Shown: positions 10,513 through 21,622, counted from the first letter of the stretch. The stretch is DNA of 64,000 bases from Euptelea pleiosperma (GCA_035048495.1 CM068548.1:10529464-10593463), one strand, 5' to 3'. Translations and numbers: made by a program. Notes: generated by a model not told the origin, from the letters alone.

Positions 10513-11289
10513 TTTGATTTTCCATGAATGTTTTTGCTGTGGTGATGGTATCAGTCATGCTTTTTAAGGAAATAAAGCCATGTTTGTACTAATTATGCCA
10601 CTCTACTTGGGCAATCTAGTTAATAATAAGAGTGGATCTTCTAGCCACTGTTTTATAAACCGAACTGGCGATCGAATGTGTTTTATCTCAAATTGGTCGA
10701 TTGGATCATTGTTGGATTAATAAAAATTAGTGAAATTTAATTTGAGAACACCTTGAACATTGATTTCAAAGTTATAGTAGTTTTAGGATTGTTATTTGTT
10801 TCTCATTTGGTATTTGAGCAAAATCCTGAATTTTTTTGGCGGCTCGCGAACATGTTGCCATATAAACAAGATTTTTGAAAAACCCTATTTTAATTCTCAA
10901 TGATCTTGAATAAATCTGGATTGGATTCAACGTTTGTTAATTAATGAGGGGAATTTCATCCATGCAATAGAAACAAATTCTAAAAACCCCTGCAATCTCG
11001 CATTAATCCAACTAAACCAACAAATACCTCTTTGCAAACAAGGGTAATCCCAAAACACGCGTTGTCGGGAGTGGATTTCGAGAATCTAATGGTTGTGATA
11101 GCGCTGAGCTGACATTCACCTTTTACCAAAGCAAACCACTGTTGGATTCCCGGAAACCACGCCCAACAAGGCCTGTCCCAGCAGCCTGTCAAAGAAGGCC
11201 GGTCCCAGGAGCCTGTTCCTTGTATTTTAGTACTTTTTGAGGTGAGTTTTAGGTTCAAACATGTTTTTTGGGTAATTTATCCAGGGGCT

Positions 11290-11375
11290 AGAAATCATCA
11301 ATCAAGCTGATTTTTGGTATGTATATTCACCAAGGGGTATGCTAAACATCCATGCGGTCGTGGCCCCAGAAAAAT
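11290..11375. repeat. Foldback MITE half element (family B), in all units
   Basis: AATCAAGCTGATTTTTGGTA then ACCAAGGGGTATGCTAAAC and ATCCATGCGGTC form the right arm only. The same half element is at 3840-3935, about 26063-26148 and about 40859-40944. Confidence 0.6.
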
Positions 11376-11554
11376 GTGGTACATAGGGTCCCTGATAGGT
11401 ACTGGATCGAAATATGGCATGCTCAAAACAATTTCCCCCACAAGGAGATTGATTATTTGCGAATCAGACCGAAATGCTCAATTTTTTTATTTTTGGTTGA
11501 ACCAGTCTAACTGTTGGCCAAATACAATTTTTAAAACATTGCTATGAACAATGA

Positions 11555-11829
11555 GGGGGCGTTTGGGAACGAGAAGTAAAAGCACTTCTACTTGTAGTAG
11601 AAGTTAATAGTTGATTTTTTAGCTCCAAAAATGTCATAAAAATTAAAAGTGTCGGGAGGCCTTCTAGTTTTTGAGAAGCAATTTCTCTAGAAGTTAAAAG
11701 CTTAGCTTCAGTTTTAAGTTTGGTTTTAACTTTTTAAAAGTTAAAATATGAAACACATCCAAACTAACTTTTATACTCTTTGACTTATAAAAGTCAATAA
11801 GTTACTTAATTTTGTGTCGCCAAACGCCA
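11555..11829. repeat. MITE with GGCGTTTGG / CCAAACGCC termini
   Basis: The ends GGGGGCGTTTGGGAACGAG and TGTGTCGCCAAACGCC are imperfect inverted repeats, with inner AAGTAAAAGCACTTCTACTT-type palindromes. This type of terminus is common among short non-autonomous plant DNA transposons. Copies lie at about 26328-26602 and 41124-41398. Confidence 0.55.
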
Positions 11830-12875
11830 ATAGAGTTGGGTAGATAGTGTTTATTAGTAACGTCCAAAACAAGACTCGGTTTGTGTATGTTAGGTTGAGT
11901 TGTCTCGGTGACAAGCGAGTCGATTCAGTTACAATATGAATAAAAGTTTAAAAAAAAAAAAAAAACAAATGCCCACAACATTTGAAACATCACCTTAGAA
12001 TTAAAGTCTCCATCCTCACCTTGGAAATTTTAATTCCTACCCTTTCTTTGCGGCCACATGTTAAACTCTCATTGGTTCTTCGCCGCCATGGAGGTGTGTC
12101 ATCCACATGTCAAGCTCTCTTAGAGTTTATCTTCTAGTTTGAATTGCATAAAATAATAATTAAAAAAAAAAAAAAAAGGGTGTAGAATCACTTCGGTGAT
12201 GGGGGTGTTTAGTCTTTTCACAATGAGTCACTAGTTGGTCAAGATGATAGTTCGAAAATGATCTTAATCAGATTAACTGACACTCATTTAATTAACCGAA
12301 ACTGAATTAGAATCAGAACCGAAAATACTGGTTTTGGTTCCACATTTTTTGAGAACTGACTAAAAAAGAAACAGAACTAACGGTTTTCGATTCTGGGTAG
12401 TTTGATATTCGGGTATTAAACGTGTATAGTACGCGAATTTACTAACTAGGCTCCAAACTACAACATCAGGTAGAACGCGCGTAGTACACGTACGATATCA
12501 TATATCAAAGTTTTCCCCTGGCCTTGCTCAGGCATGCAAGTCAAAAGCACGTGATTACATGCTTAAATGAGAGTACAACTTTGATGACACCCAACTGTCA
12601 TCGATGAGAGTACAACTTTGTGTGTGAGCAAAGTCGATCACACATCACAATATGGGCCACGGGGCACACTCTTAAAGGACGATGACCGTATGGATGTTTG
12701 GCTAGTCCCTTGGTGGATTTGTAAATAAAAAAATTAGCTTTGATTAGTGATTTCTAAGCGTTGGATTGAAGTCATTTGCATGGGTTGCTTTTTAACAGTA
12801 GAATTTAGAGCATTATTGACCATTATTTGGGGTACTAGATCCAAAGGTCTGACATAACTAATCAGGCTGATTTCT

Positions 12876-13053
12876 GCAGTAGTGTTTGGGATAAGGATCA
12901 TACTGCAAAAAACAACCATGTCCCCGTCGTGGTTGTCATCGTCCACAATGAAATGGCCGGTTGGGCAGAGGAAATTACCGGTCATAGGGAACTTGCACCA
13001 ACTAGGAGGTGATGTACTCCATGTCGCCTTGGCTAAACTCTTGCTATGGTAGT
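12876..13053 (+). pseudogene. CYP719A N-terminal fragment (unit 1)
   Basis: The segment corresponds to gene A codons from the end of the membrane anchor through the proline hinge: AVVFG at the start, then MKWPVGQRKLPVIGNLHQL, then HVALAKL. It abuts a truncated family A MITE on its left (12650-12875) and breaks off at GCTATGGTAGT on its right. The continuation of the gene is found in the opposite orientation at 13460-13755. It is a non-functional relic. Confidence 0.8.
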
Positions 13054-13459
13054 AACCACAAATATAATCCATCGCAAAAGGTCTTTTGTGACCGATTTAA
13101 ACCGTCGCAGAAGAGGGGGAGTCACATTAAGTATTGTGACGGACTAAGCCCGTGCCAATTTGACCCCAATCTGCGACGGACCTTGTGGCGGATGGAAGCC
13201 ATCACAAATCATCCTTTCTTTTTAAAAAAAATATTTATAAAACTCCTTTCAGTATTTATATTTACCGCATGGATACCAACTAGTGTTGCAGGTATAGTCT
13301 CTGATTTGCTTGGGTCTTCTTGAACATGTGCAGTGTTTGTTGTTTCATAAGCTTAGGTTTAACTGAGGAACACAGAGTATAGGTAATGTTTCATTTTCTT
13401 TCCAAAATCCCCAAATTTCTAAGCTTGCCAAGTCACCAAGCAACCTAATCAAATATAAT
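13054..13459. other. Transposon-like insert between inverted CYP719A fragments
   Basis: Repeated words TTTGTGACCGATTTAAACCG, CCGTCGCAGAAG, TGTGACGGA and CTGCGACGG on both strands resemble the subterminal repeats of CACTA-type elements, but I see no clear CACTA ends or target duplication. It probably caused, or records, the inversion of the flanking P450 pieces. Copies at about 27831-28236 and 42627-43031. Confidence 0.35.
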
Positions 13460-13755
13460 GCCTGGGCTCTCCACCATCAACGTCTCTCTCCTAAAATTGG
13501 CTTTGCCCGGAGACATTGAGAGGACTCAAGGCTCCATTCTGAAGGCCCTTACGGAGGTTAAGCCAGAACGGGCCAGAGTCTGAGGTAGAGATACTATGCC
13601 ATTTTCCTGAGACTATTTTTGTAATTTCCGTAAGTAGCGCAAGGCGTAGTCTGGTGACTTGATCCACCAGCACATCCCAAGCCTTGTCGATATCACTAAG
13701 TACGATTATGGGTCGCCAACTCCCAAGCCAGATGGTCATAACACTACCATATATG
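13460..13755 (-). pseudogene. CYP719A inverted internal fragment (unit 1)
   Basis: On the minus strand the frame reads [20 protein letters not shown], then [20 protein letters not shown] and [11 protein letters not shown], ending at a TAG where the paralogue has CAG. A short related stretch (ERDV) follows. This is the part of the protein immediately downstream of the plus-strand fragment at 12876-13053, so one ancestral gene was split and one half inverted. Confidence 0.8.
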
Positions 13756-13981
13756 CACTATCAATCAGCCATTTAAGGCATTTCCCAGAAGTATTTTCTC
13801 GGGAAAATTTTCTGTGCAATCAAACACACCCTTAGTTCTTCATCATCTAATGAAAATGATAAAGATGTCACTTTATAGAAAATAAAATGTAATAGAAGTT
13901 TGAGCTAAAGATGTTCAAATTTTCAATATTAATTGCGCAATAACTCATCGAAATCGAGTAATGGACTCAAGCGAAGATGCA

Positions 13982-15731
13982 TCACTTCTTCTTGAAGAGG
14001 ACTTGAGAAATCATCCATTCTTCTCCGTTGTTGTATGAGAACTGCTCAATCCATGCTATGAAGAAGGTCCTCCAAGAGGTGATAAATTTGGTAGCAGCTT
14101 CCCTGGTATTGAATGCACTCTCAAGTATGTCTCTTACACCATCTACATTACTGTCTTGTTTCTTTAGCCACTCTTCCCTACAAGCAAATAAATAAAGGAA
14201 TTAGTTTTTCATTGTGTGAAGGGAGTGAAAAATGAAAAATTATCTTCTGCAGATCTTTGATTCATTCTTACATGGTACGAGCCACATGCTTCCCGTTTAC
14301 AATCCAATGGTCCACAATTGAGACATCATCCTGTAATAAACAGATGCATATATAATATTATTTGCGTATCTCACCATATCACAGTCTCATAACCACTATT
14401 AAATTTTATATAAACCTTGATTAGAGTCTATGTACTCGCCTTTTTGCACTCGACTTTTCACTCGTGTGCTATCAGCCATGGATTTCGAGAACCCAACGGT
14501 GGTTGGATTCTCAGAATCCATGCTCGAGAACTCAGGCATGGATTCCAATAATTTAACAATAAAATCCACGGCTGAGTGCATGAGTGAAAAGACGAGTGCA
14601 AAAAAGCGAATCCAAAATTGAGCTTTTTGATCGAACTTCCTCGGTGAGCTCTACCAAGCTTAAATATGCATATTCTAACATTTCTTCAGTGAGTGAAAAA
14701 TTGAATTGCTCACAAAGCTTTTTAACAGAGGAATTTGAACAATTCTTTGACACAAAAATGTTGTAGATCAAGTGATAGACTTCTATTGCATCATTGACCT
14801 AAATCTAGTTAATTTAGGAGTCCCCATATAGTTTATGAGCTAATGACTAATGGCATTTAATACATTAGGCCCGGTCGCAAAGTTATTAAGTTATACGAGG
14901 GGCAGTCACGTAGAAACGCTTGGCTCATTTGGACAGTATTATTGAAGGAATTTGGTGTGTTTTGGATAGTTCCTAAGTCGAGAAAAGGAAAAGGTTTGAT
15001 GGACTTGCGAGGAGGATGTGGGCGTTGACACCTCTAGCTAGCGGTTATTTGGGGTTTGTGGAGGGAGAAGAACATCAGTCTTTCAAAATAAAAGTCTTCA
15101 AGTAGAACAAGTGATTTTGGAGATTAAGGGTGAAGTTGTATGAGGAAGGAAAAGGCGTCTCTTTTGAGGATATAGCTAGTCTGATTTGGTTAGTATGGAG
15201 AGGGATTAGTGGGTGTATAGTACTAGCCATTGGGATATTTGGTGTTTGCTTATATTGTAATTCATCATGGGTTTTGGTAGGCTTCTTCCGCTCTGTCTCT
15301 AAAGGTCTTCATCTAATAAATCATTATACTTATAAAAAAAAAATGTTGTTGCAATTAGTATTGAATTGGCTTGAACTCACCTGGAAATAGAGAAGAGTTG
15401 AAACTGCTTGTATGGTGATCCCATTAGGGAATATGTATGCTGAGTACAAGTCATCCTCCTCTAATTTCTGAAACAAACCCATTCACACAAGCTCAACCTT
15501 GTTCTACAATGGTGGATGAGAGGAAGGCTCTCAACTCTTTACAGTAGGATTCACAACTCACAGGTTCTTAATAATGGATCAAGTTTTAGACCAAACCTCA
15601 AAGTGGTGACCAAATACTTTGTGACACAGGCAGTCCACAAAAAGAAGACCATCTTGTTTCATCCACTTGGATATCTTCTTTAGAACCATCTCATAGTTTT
15701 TCATGTGCTACATGGCAAAATACTGTGTGAG

Positions 15732-15772
<41 letters not shown>

Positions 15773-18700
15773 CATTGATGGTTATATATACCTCCAACGA
15801 TTCGACGAGTACTATTCGATCAAATGTTGAATCCACGTTAAATTTAGTTACATCTGCTAATATAACCTCCATGTTTGATAAATTAAGGTTCCTGAGAAAA
15901 GTAGAGAGTGGATGTACGGTAAGTAGCTCATTTGATCTGAAAACAAAGTAGGCTACTGCCCTAATCTGTTTACAAATTAGTTCATGACCTGTTTGGATTG
16001 ACCACAGTGAGAAATTCTTTTAGATGAAAACAAAGGCATATTTCTTGTTCTGTTTGTTGTTCCTATTGTCGTTTGATTATAGAAAAATCTATTTTTTTTT
16101 TTAGTTTTTCCAAACAGACTCTTTAGATTTTTATGATCTAACAAAACTTACTTGCACTGCTCCTCAATCATGTTCTTTTGTGTTGTTGAATTGGTAATTC
16201 CTGCAACATGACAGTTTTTATATTTCTGAGCAACATGAAACATAAAACTTCCTTGGCCGCATCCAATATCAAGAACTCTTTGGCCATCTTTTATTTGTGC
16301 TCGTTCACAATATAAATCGTGTGTTGCTATCTCAGCCTCATCCAGTGTCATCGATTCGTCCCTAAAGTACGAAGCGCTGCAAAAAAAATTTGCTTTCAAA
16401 GGAATTCAGTTTGTAGAATGATGGGTAAAAATCAATATTCTGAAGCAACACTCTAGAACTCTCCATTACAGTGCCGGGTGTTTTTAGCAGGGAGGTCCTA
16501 CTAGGTCATAGGTTCGAGTCCCCGACAAAGTGCTGAGGGGTAATGTTGTTGGAGTTTGTTGTTTGGTTGTGTGGTACATTCTGCCTCTGTTAGGCCCGTG
16601 GACCTTTTGATATACATTGTTACGCCTCCCTCTTACAGCTTAAGCTTTTAGAGTAAAGTGCTCTGATATCATATTAAACAACCATTTACCCCAAAAGATG
16701 GGGAAAGGCGAAACAACTATGTATACCAACGGGTCGTCGGGCCAACACAACATGTGCGCAGGAACATATACCCTCCGCTGGCCTGAGATGGAGGCTAGTA
16801 TGCGCACCTTTGAGCCTACCACATAAGCTGCCATGTGTAAAGAAAACTCGGCCACTCTTGAATTCTTGAATGTCACTTCAGAAATTCCATCATCTACTTA
16901 TTAATGAAATTTATCTGTAACATTTAAGATGAATTTTGGTAGGGTGTTAAGGGATTGGTTTGAGTTGGGACTGATAATACTCATATACAACCTGACCAAA
17001 TAGGCTGGGTCAAATTAAATTAGAGCATATATACCCGAACTCAGCCCGATTACCATATACATGCATTCTTCCAAGTATTGCACATATACAAATGATTTCT
17101 AAGACATGAAAATGAAAAAAAAACAGAAGTGGAGAGGATCGCGATACCTTTCTTTTAGGGTCTTTCCAAAGGTCATCTTGAGGAAGGAAATCGGTACTTC
17201 GTAAACATGATCAGGGCTATCTGACACTGTCGTAATATCCGCTTGTTTAAGAGCTAATGAACAAATATCACTAACATTAAAAATGTGCTATGAAAAAAAA
17301 CCCTTAAAAATCTATAAAAAAAAACCATCCTCCAAAATAAAATAAAGATGACAGAAGTTGATGTTTTTAAATTCTGAGGAAGTGAAAGGAGATTCGGAGA
17401 GGAGTAGAAGAATGTAGATTATGGTTTGAAATCTCGAGATTGGAGGCCGGATCGGTCTGATCTAGAATGAGATCGGCGCATATCTCGCTCGAGACAAGGT
17501 ACAACTTCTTAGGGGAACGGTGATTTCGTGTGAGACGATCCATTTTTTGGATCGGATCGGTGGGCTCCGATCTCGATCTGGATCTCGGCTGAGACTTCGA
17601 ACAATGATGTAGATGCTTAAACCATGAGTTATATGACATAAATGGTATGTTTTAAGTCAATGCCATGTGTTTATTATTATTAAACTACTATATGTATGTG
17701 TGTGTATATATAAAATGACATGGTCGTGGGCAGGGCCGTCTCAATGCAAGTTGAGGCCTAAGGCGAAAACTCCATGAGGCTTTTTTTATATTGGTATTAA
17801 TTAAAAATTTTAACTCTCTATACAGTAGAAAATCTCATTTAACAACTATTCATGATAATAAAAACTAGGGAAAAAATTTAGATGCAGAGGACTCCCGTTG
17901 CCCCGTAGCAGTCCATGTTGTTCTAGTTAACAGTCCATGCAGATGACTCTCATGGCCATACATAGATCATTTTTGGGGCCTAATGACTTCGTGGATGTTC
18001 AGCCACCTATTGGTGGATAAATAACATAATAAAAGTCAGGTTGATTGATGATTTCTAGCCATTGAATTTACTACTAAAAAACACGCTTGAATCCAATAGC
18101 TAGAATCAATCCTAAAAAGTACTAAAATCAATGTGTAGAGATAACCAATAAGTTAATTTTTTATTTCTATATCCAACAAGGGGTGGGCTAAACATCTATG
18201 TGGTTAGTGGGCTGTGGGCCTTCTCTCACCTGGGGCCTAAGGCGACCGCCTTATTGGCCTTATGGTAGAGATGGCCCTGGTCGTGGGGCCTATATGGAGA
18301 TTAGTTAACGGATGATTTTATATGTCAGCCACAACCGTGTGTCATTTTATAAGCCAAAAAGTTTAGTAATTTTATTAGGGCTTTTTTACAGAAATATCCA
18401 TGGCAATTAAAATTGCACTTAAATAATAAAAAGTCCAGCTCAAGAGCCCTTTTTTTTTCCTGACCCCTCTCATGTTCTCGGTCGTGGATTCCACGAATCC
18501 AATGGTGGTTGATAGTGCTGCTAAAAGTGCAAAAGTGATGTCAGTTCCGCTCTATCAACCACCCATGGCCGAGAACACTATTCCCGAGAGGGGTCAGAAA
18601 AAGGGGGGCTCATGAGCCTTAACTTGGGCTGCTTCAGTTGCCAAATTTTAAAAACTGTCCCTATTTTGTCAATATTTTTAAAATTGTTGTTTTGGTTTAA

Positions 18701-21143
18701 AATTCTCTATTTTGCCACCTCTTCTCAAAATGCCCTACAATCACTCACATGCCACCTACCCATTTCTTATACCCTATTATTGCACCTGATAATGTGGCCC
18801 ACATGCAATGGCGGCGGAACCAGGGGGGCGACCTCATCGTTAAAAGTTCAGAAGTAAAAAATTTTTGATTTTCAAACTACCCTTTAGACCGTATTGGAAA
18901 AGTACATTTTGCCCACCCTTGGAGCAAAATGTGTACAATTTTGCCCACCCTTGAACAAAACCCTAGCTCCGCCACTGCATAGGTGTAGTGGCGGAGCCAA
19001 GGGGCGACCCACAACTTTAAAAGTTTAGAAGTAAAATTTTTTTTTTTCAAAATACCCTTTAGGCAACATTGGAAAAGTACCATTTTGTCCACCTTAGAGC
19101 AAATTGTGTACAATTTTGCCCACCCTTAAACAAAATCCTGGCTCCACCAATGCCCGCATATAGAGATCATGTTGGAAAGTCCAACTGCACAATGAGTTGT
19201 ACATAGTCCATACTGTGGAAACTATTTTAAAAATAAATAAGTAAATAAATAAATAAAATAGTCCAGTCTGACTTTCTTAATCCAATGAAAAATGTTCTGA
19301 ATTTGAAAACCCAGACCATACAATTAAACCATTACTTTTGATCACCTTTTATATAGGGAGCTCATATTTGCACACCCCATTTCCTATACCGGTGGACTCC
19401 TAGTCGGGGCACACCCCAAAAAGAGAGATCTCTCTCTAAAATTTGGCTGACTGTTACCGTCAAATGAGCCATGTGTCACATTTTTAGAGGACACTGACCG
19501 TATGGATGTTTAGCCATTATCTAGGTGGACCTACAAACCAAAAATCAACTTGATTAGAGATTTCCAAGCATTGGATTGGAGCCATTTTTTAACTGTAGGA
19601 ATTCGAGCATTATCGACCATTATTTGGGGTGCAAGATCGAAAGGTTCGAAATCACTAATGAGGCTGATTTTTGGTTTGTAGGTCCTCCTAGGGATTGGCC
19701 AAACATCCATACGGTCAGTATGCTCTAAAAATGTGCCACGTGTCTCATTTTGTGGGCGGTCAGTGACCAGAGCCATCTCGACACAAATCGAGGCCTGAGG
19801 CGAAAACTCCATACAAGGCATTTCTTTATATTTAATATATTAATATATATGATATTAATTAAAAAATTAAACTTTGCATTAGTGAAAATATATAAAAATT
19901 ATTCTTGATAATAAAAATAAAAAAAAAATCCCCCTACCCCCTCTCACACACACGTGTGCACACACACATACAAAGTACTCTAGTGGCTCTACATAGATCA
20001 TTTTTTGGGCCCAATGACTGCGTGGATGTTCAGCCCACCTGTTGGTGGATAAACGCACTAAAAATCAGCTTGATTGATGATTTCTAGCCATTGGATTTAC
20101 CACCCAAAGTACATGCTTGAATCCAACGGCTAGAATCATATCCTAAAATCTATGGCTAGAGATAATCAATCAGGTTGATTTTTTGTTTGTATATCCCATA
20201 AGGGGTGGGCTAAAGATCCATCTAGTTAGTGGACCTGGGCCGGGGACCTTCTCTTGCCAAGGGGCCTTAGGCGACCACCTTAACGCCATAGGCCTTAAGG
20301 TAGAGCCAGCCTTGTCAGTGACTGTCAAGGTCAGCCAAGTTTTAGAGAGATCTGTCTTCTTTGGGGTGTGCCCCGACTAGGAGTCCACCGGGATAGGAAA
20401 TGGGGTGTACAAATATGAGCTCCCTAATAATATCAAAAATTTCAGAATCAACTTATTTTTGGTGATGAAGATCAGCATAATGTATGGTTAGATTGTCCAA
20501 CACATTCTCCATGTGGTCCCACCATCCCAAATAAGAATAGGTGTAAGAACCAAGGTTTAAAGGAGGCCATTTTAATGGTTAAACGGACTGGGGGTGTTAC
20601 CGTTTAAACGGCCGTTAAAACGGATGGAAACGGCCAGGGGCAAAAGTGGAAAAAATAGAAAAAAAATGGAATTTTACTGATTTTAACAGTTTTAACGATT
20701 TTAACAGAAAAAATGACGCGAATTTAACAGAAATTAAACAGATTTTAACGGAATTAAACGGATTTAACGGCCGTTTTTTTCACAAAATTTTTCAGAATTA
20801 AACGGCTGTTTAAACGATTTTAATGGCCGTTAAAACAAAAAAAAAAAAAAAAAAAAGGCCGTTTTATTCAAAACCGATAAAACATGTTTAAACGGTTTTA
20901 ACGGAAACGGGCTTGGGGCGTTACCGTTTAAACGGCCATTTTTAAAACCATGGCAAGAACTAAGAAATGGGTGGAGAGAGAGAGAGAGTTACATTTAATG
21001 AAGTGAAGGTGGAAAGCGAGCTGTTCTTCGTGGGTAGACTTGTAACCCCAACGTAGACGCGTCTCTAATTGGGACCTAATGATCTTCCTCAGCTCCTCGT
21101 CAGAAACCAAGCCTGCCCCCAACCGCTCCACTACCCCTTCCAT
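13982..21143 (-). CDS. BIA N-methyltransferase (coclaurine/tetrahydroprotoberberine NMT family), copy 1
   Basis: SAM-dependent N-methyltransferase of the plant benzylisoquinoline alkaloid family, expected to be cytosolic. Eight exons with GT-AG introns: 21143-20993, 17253-17148, 16376-16152, 15891-15792, 15707-15597, 15467-15381, 14330-14272, 14177-13982, giving 344 residues and a TGA stop, the usual family length. Visible motifs: [14 protein letters not shown] (residues about 29-42), VLDIGCGQG (SAM motif I, 120-128), LADVT (172-176), and VESLEHMKNYE, whose Glu191/Glu194/His195 match the catalytic Glu-His region described for coclaurine NMT. The end, [16 protein letters not shown], is typical. 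Intron 1 (3.7 kb) is packed with transposons. Upstream, in order, are a TATA box, a G-box and a bHLH exon relic. Substrate (tetrahydroprotoberberine, pavine, coclaurine or other) is not decidable by eye. Confidence 0.88.
14440..14608. repeat. Foldback MITE (family E) in NMT intron 6
   Basis: The ends TTTTTGCACTCGACTTTTCA and TGAAAAGACGAGTGCAAAAA are inverted repeats about 165 bp apart, with further inner palindromes (GATTTCGAGAACCCAACGG against TCAGAATCCATGCTCGAGAA). Copies at about 29217-29385 and 44012-44180. Confidence 0.7.
14870..15345 (+). pseudogene. LINE 3' end inserted in NMT intron 6 (three copies)
   Basis: A 5'-truncated non-LTR fragment. One frame keeps [20 protein letters not shown], typical of the C-terminal tail of plant L1 polymerases, and a later frame [14 protein letters not shown]. 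It ends in a short 3' UTR and an A-rich tail (CTTATAAAAAAAAAA), in antisense to the NMT gene. Copies at about 29647-30122 and 44443-44915. I could not see a clear target-site duplication. Confidence 0.6.
15735..15770. repeat. (GA)n microsatellite in NMT intron 4, length-variable between copies
   Basis: About 17 AG units here, 18 at 30513-30549 and 14 at 45306-45334. On the coding (minus) strand it is a CT run lying about 30 nt upstream of the exon 5 acceptor TAG, and so forms most of the pyrimidine-rich part of an intron of only 84, 86 or 78 nt. Confidence 0.9.
16475..16770. repeat. SINE-like tRNA-derived repeat in NMT intron 2
   Basis: GGTTCGAGTCC (16511-16521) matches a pol III B-box, with tRNA-like sequence around it, followed by a stretch with AGCTTAAGCTTTTAGAGT and CAACCATTTACCCCAAAAGA. 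The latter part recurs at about 55230-55330 and 55435-55545 in bHLH intron 1. Copies in units 2 and 3 at about 31254-31549 and 46035-46330. I see no convincing A-box, so SINE is a tentative call. Confidence 0.4.
17420..17590. repeat. GATCGG-rich repeat in NMT intron 1
   Basis: GGCCGGATCGGTCTGATCTA, GGATCGGATCGGTGGGCTCC and GATCTCGATCTGGATCTCGG. It shares its vocabulary, in reverse orientation, with 835-1050. Copies at about 32200-32370 and 46985-47155. Confidence 0.5.
17731..18279. mobile_element. Non-autonomous hAT element with perfect 8-bp target duplication (unit 1)
   Basis: The ends CAGGGCCGTCTC and GAGATGGCCCTG are inverted repeats, and both flanks carry GTCGTGGG (17723-17730 and 18280-18287). 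The 549-bp interior has no transposase and contains a nested family B foldback MITE (about 17980-18215). It lies in intron 1 of NMT copy 1. Confidence 0.9.
18445..18608. repeat. Foldback MITE (family D)
   Basis: The arms TTTTTTCCTGACCCCTCTC and GAGAGGGGTCAGAAAAAG are inverted, with inner TGTTCTCGGTCGTGG against CCATGGCCGAGAACA. Copies at about 33242-33396 and 48024-48184. A related, longer form is at about 57480-57715. Confidence 0.7.
18806..19152. mobile_element. Head-to-tail dimer of a hAT-type MITE in NMT intron 1
   Basis: Two adjacent elements both have the GGCGGAGCC...GGCTCCGCCACTG style of ends: 18806-18977 and 18986-19152. Outer flanks CCCACATG and CCCGCATA agree at 6 of 8 positions. 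Inside, TTTTGCCCACCCTT words repeat. Copies at about 33602-33948 and 48384-48697; in the third, about 31 bp between two TTTTGCCCACCC repeats have been lost from the first monomer. A single member with its own target duplication is at 58863-59012. Confidence 0.7.
19356..20424. mobile_element. Composite nested foldback element (unit 1)
   Basis: The outermost arms are long and nearly perfect: GGGAGCTCATATTTGCACAC at 19356 and the inverted GTACAAATATGAGCTCCC ending at 20424, extending inward through GTGGACTCCTAGTCGGGGC and its complement. Inside lie a family A foldback (about 19455-19755), then a hAT element (19768-20314), which itself contains a family B foldback (about 19995-20240). Copies at 34152-35220 and 48897-49969. 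Confidence 0.8.
19768..20314. mobile_element. Second non-autonomous hAT element, nested, with 8-bp target duplication
   Basis: The ends CAGAGCCATCTCGAC and GGTAGAGCCAGCCTTG are imperfect inverted repeats flanked by TCAGTGAC on both sides (19760-19767 and 20315-20322). The interior keeps AGGCCTGAGGCGAAAACTCC, shared with the element at 17731-18279, so both belong to one family. Copies at 34564-35110 and 49309-49859. Confidence 0.85.
20550..20953. repeat. AACGG/CCGTT-rich foldback element next to NMT exon 1
   Basis: The ends CCAAGGTTTAAAGGAGGCCA and GGCCATTTTTAAAACCATGG are inverted. The interior is built from TTTAACGG, CCGTTTAAACGG and related words, with an A-run near 20834-20856. It ends about 40 bp from the exon 1 splice donor. 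Copies at about 35346-35749 and 50097-50498. A similar, more degenerate block occurs at about 63290-63720. Confidence 0.65.
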
Positions 21144-21206
21144 CGCTAGCTTCTCTCGTGTCTTGGCTTTTCTAATTAATGCCGTACCTTTCTATCGACA
21201 GATCCT

Positions 21207-21220
21207 GGTTTTATATATCC
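21207..21220 (-). promoter_or_regulatory. TATA box of NMT copy 1
   Basis: On the minus strand GGATATATAAAACC lies about 65-77 bp upstream of the start codon at 21143. The same box is at 36003-36016 and 50752-50765 for copies 2 and 3. Confidence 0.65.
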
Positions 21221-21622
21221 AGGGGTGGTGTTTGGTCACACAACTTCAACTATTATATTCCATGTTTGCCAGCTACCCCATTTTATTTGTTGACTGAAAA
21301 CTCTCACAACTATTCCGTATGATTAACAATGCTCCTATTTCGACTTTCATGCCTGGAAGGCTGCACACGCAACAGCTTCTTTTGCAACATATCACTTTAC
21401 TTTACTTTACTTGGTGCTTTGGTTCAATGTTGATGATGGACCGTACCATATTATGATCCAAGTGGATTTGTTTGATCCACCAGTGTGCAGACACATCATC
21501 TCAAAACTCTACATTAAATCAAAACAATCACACTTTGAATGGATTCCATGAGACCACGTCATCTGTTTATCTTGCTTTCTTTGCACCCATTTAATCATGT
21601 AATTAGTAGGTGCACAGGTGCA

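Noticed and set aside
15703..15951. Plus-strand open frame with an Arg-Glu dipeptide run
   Set aside because: It translates the GA microsatellite and the antisense of NMT exons 4-5. It is a shadow, not a gene.
16511..16521. tRNA gene suggested by GGTTCGAGTCC
   Set aside because: A B-box alone is present. No cloverleaf, acceptor stem or convincing A-box could be drawn, so it fits a SINE-like repeat better.
18877..19113. Minus-strand open frame with Cys and Trp residues (also in units 2 and 3)
   Set aside because: It lies entirely within the hAT MITE dimer and owes its openness to the repeat sequence.
19531..19821. 96-residue minus-strand open frame repeated in three units
   Set aside because: It spans a family A foldback MITE and the end of a hAT element, with no protein-family resemblance.
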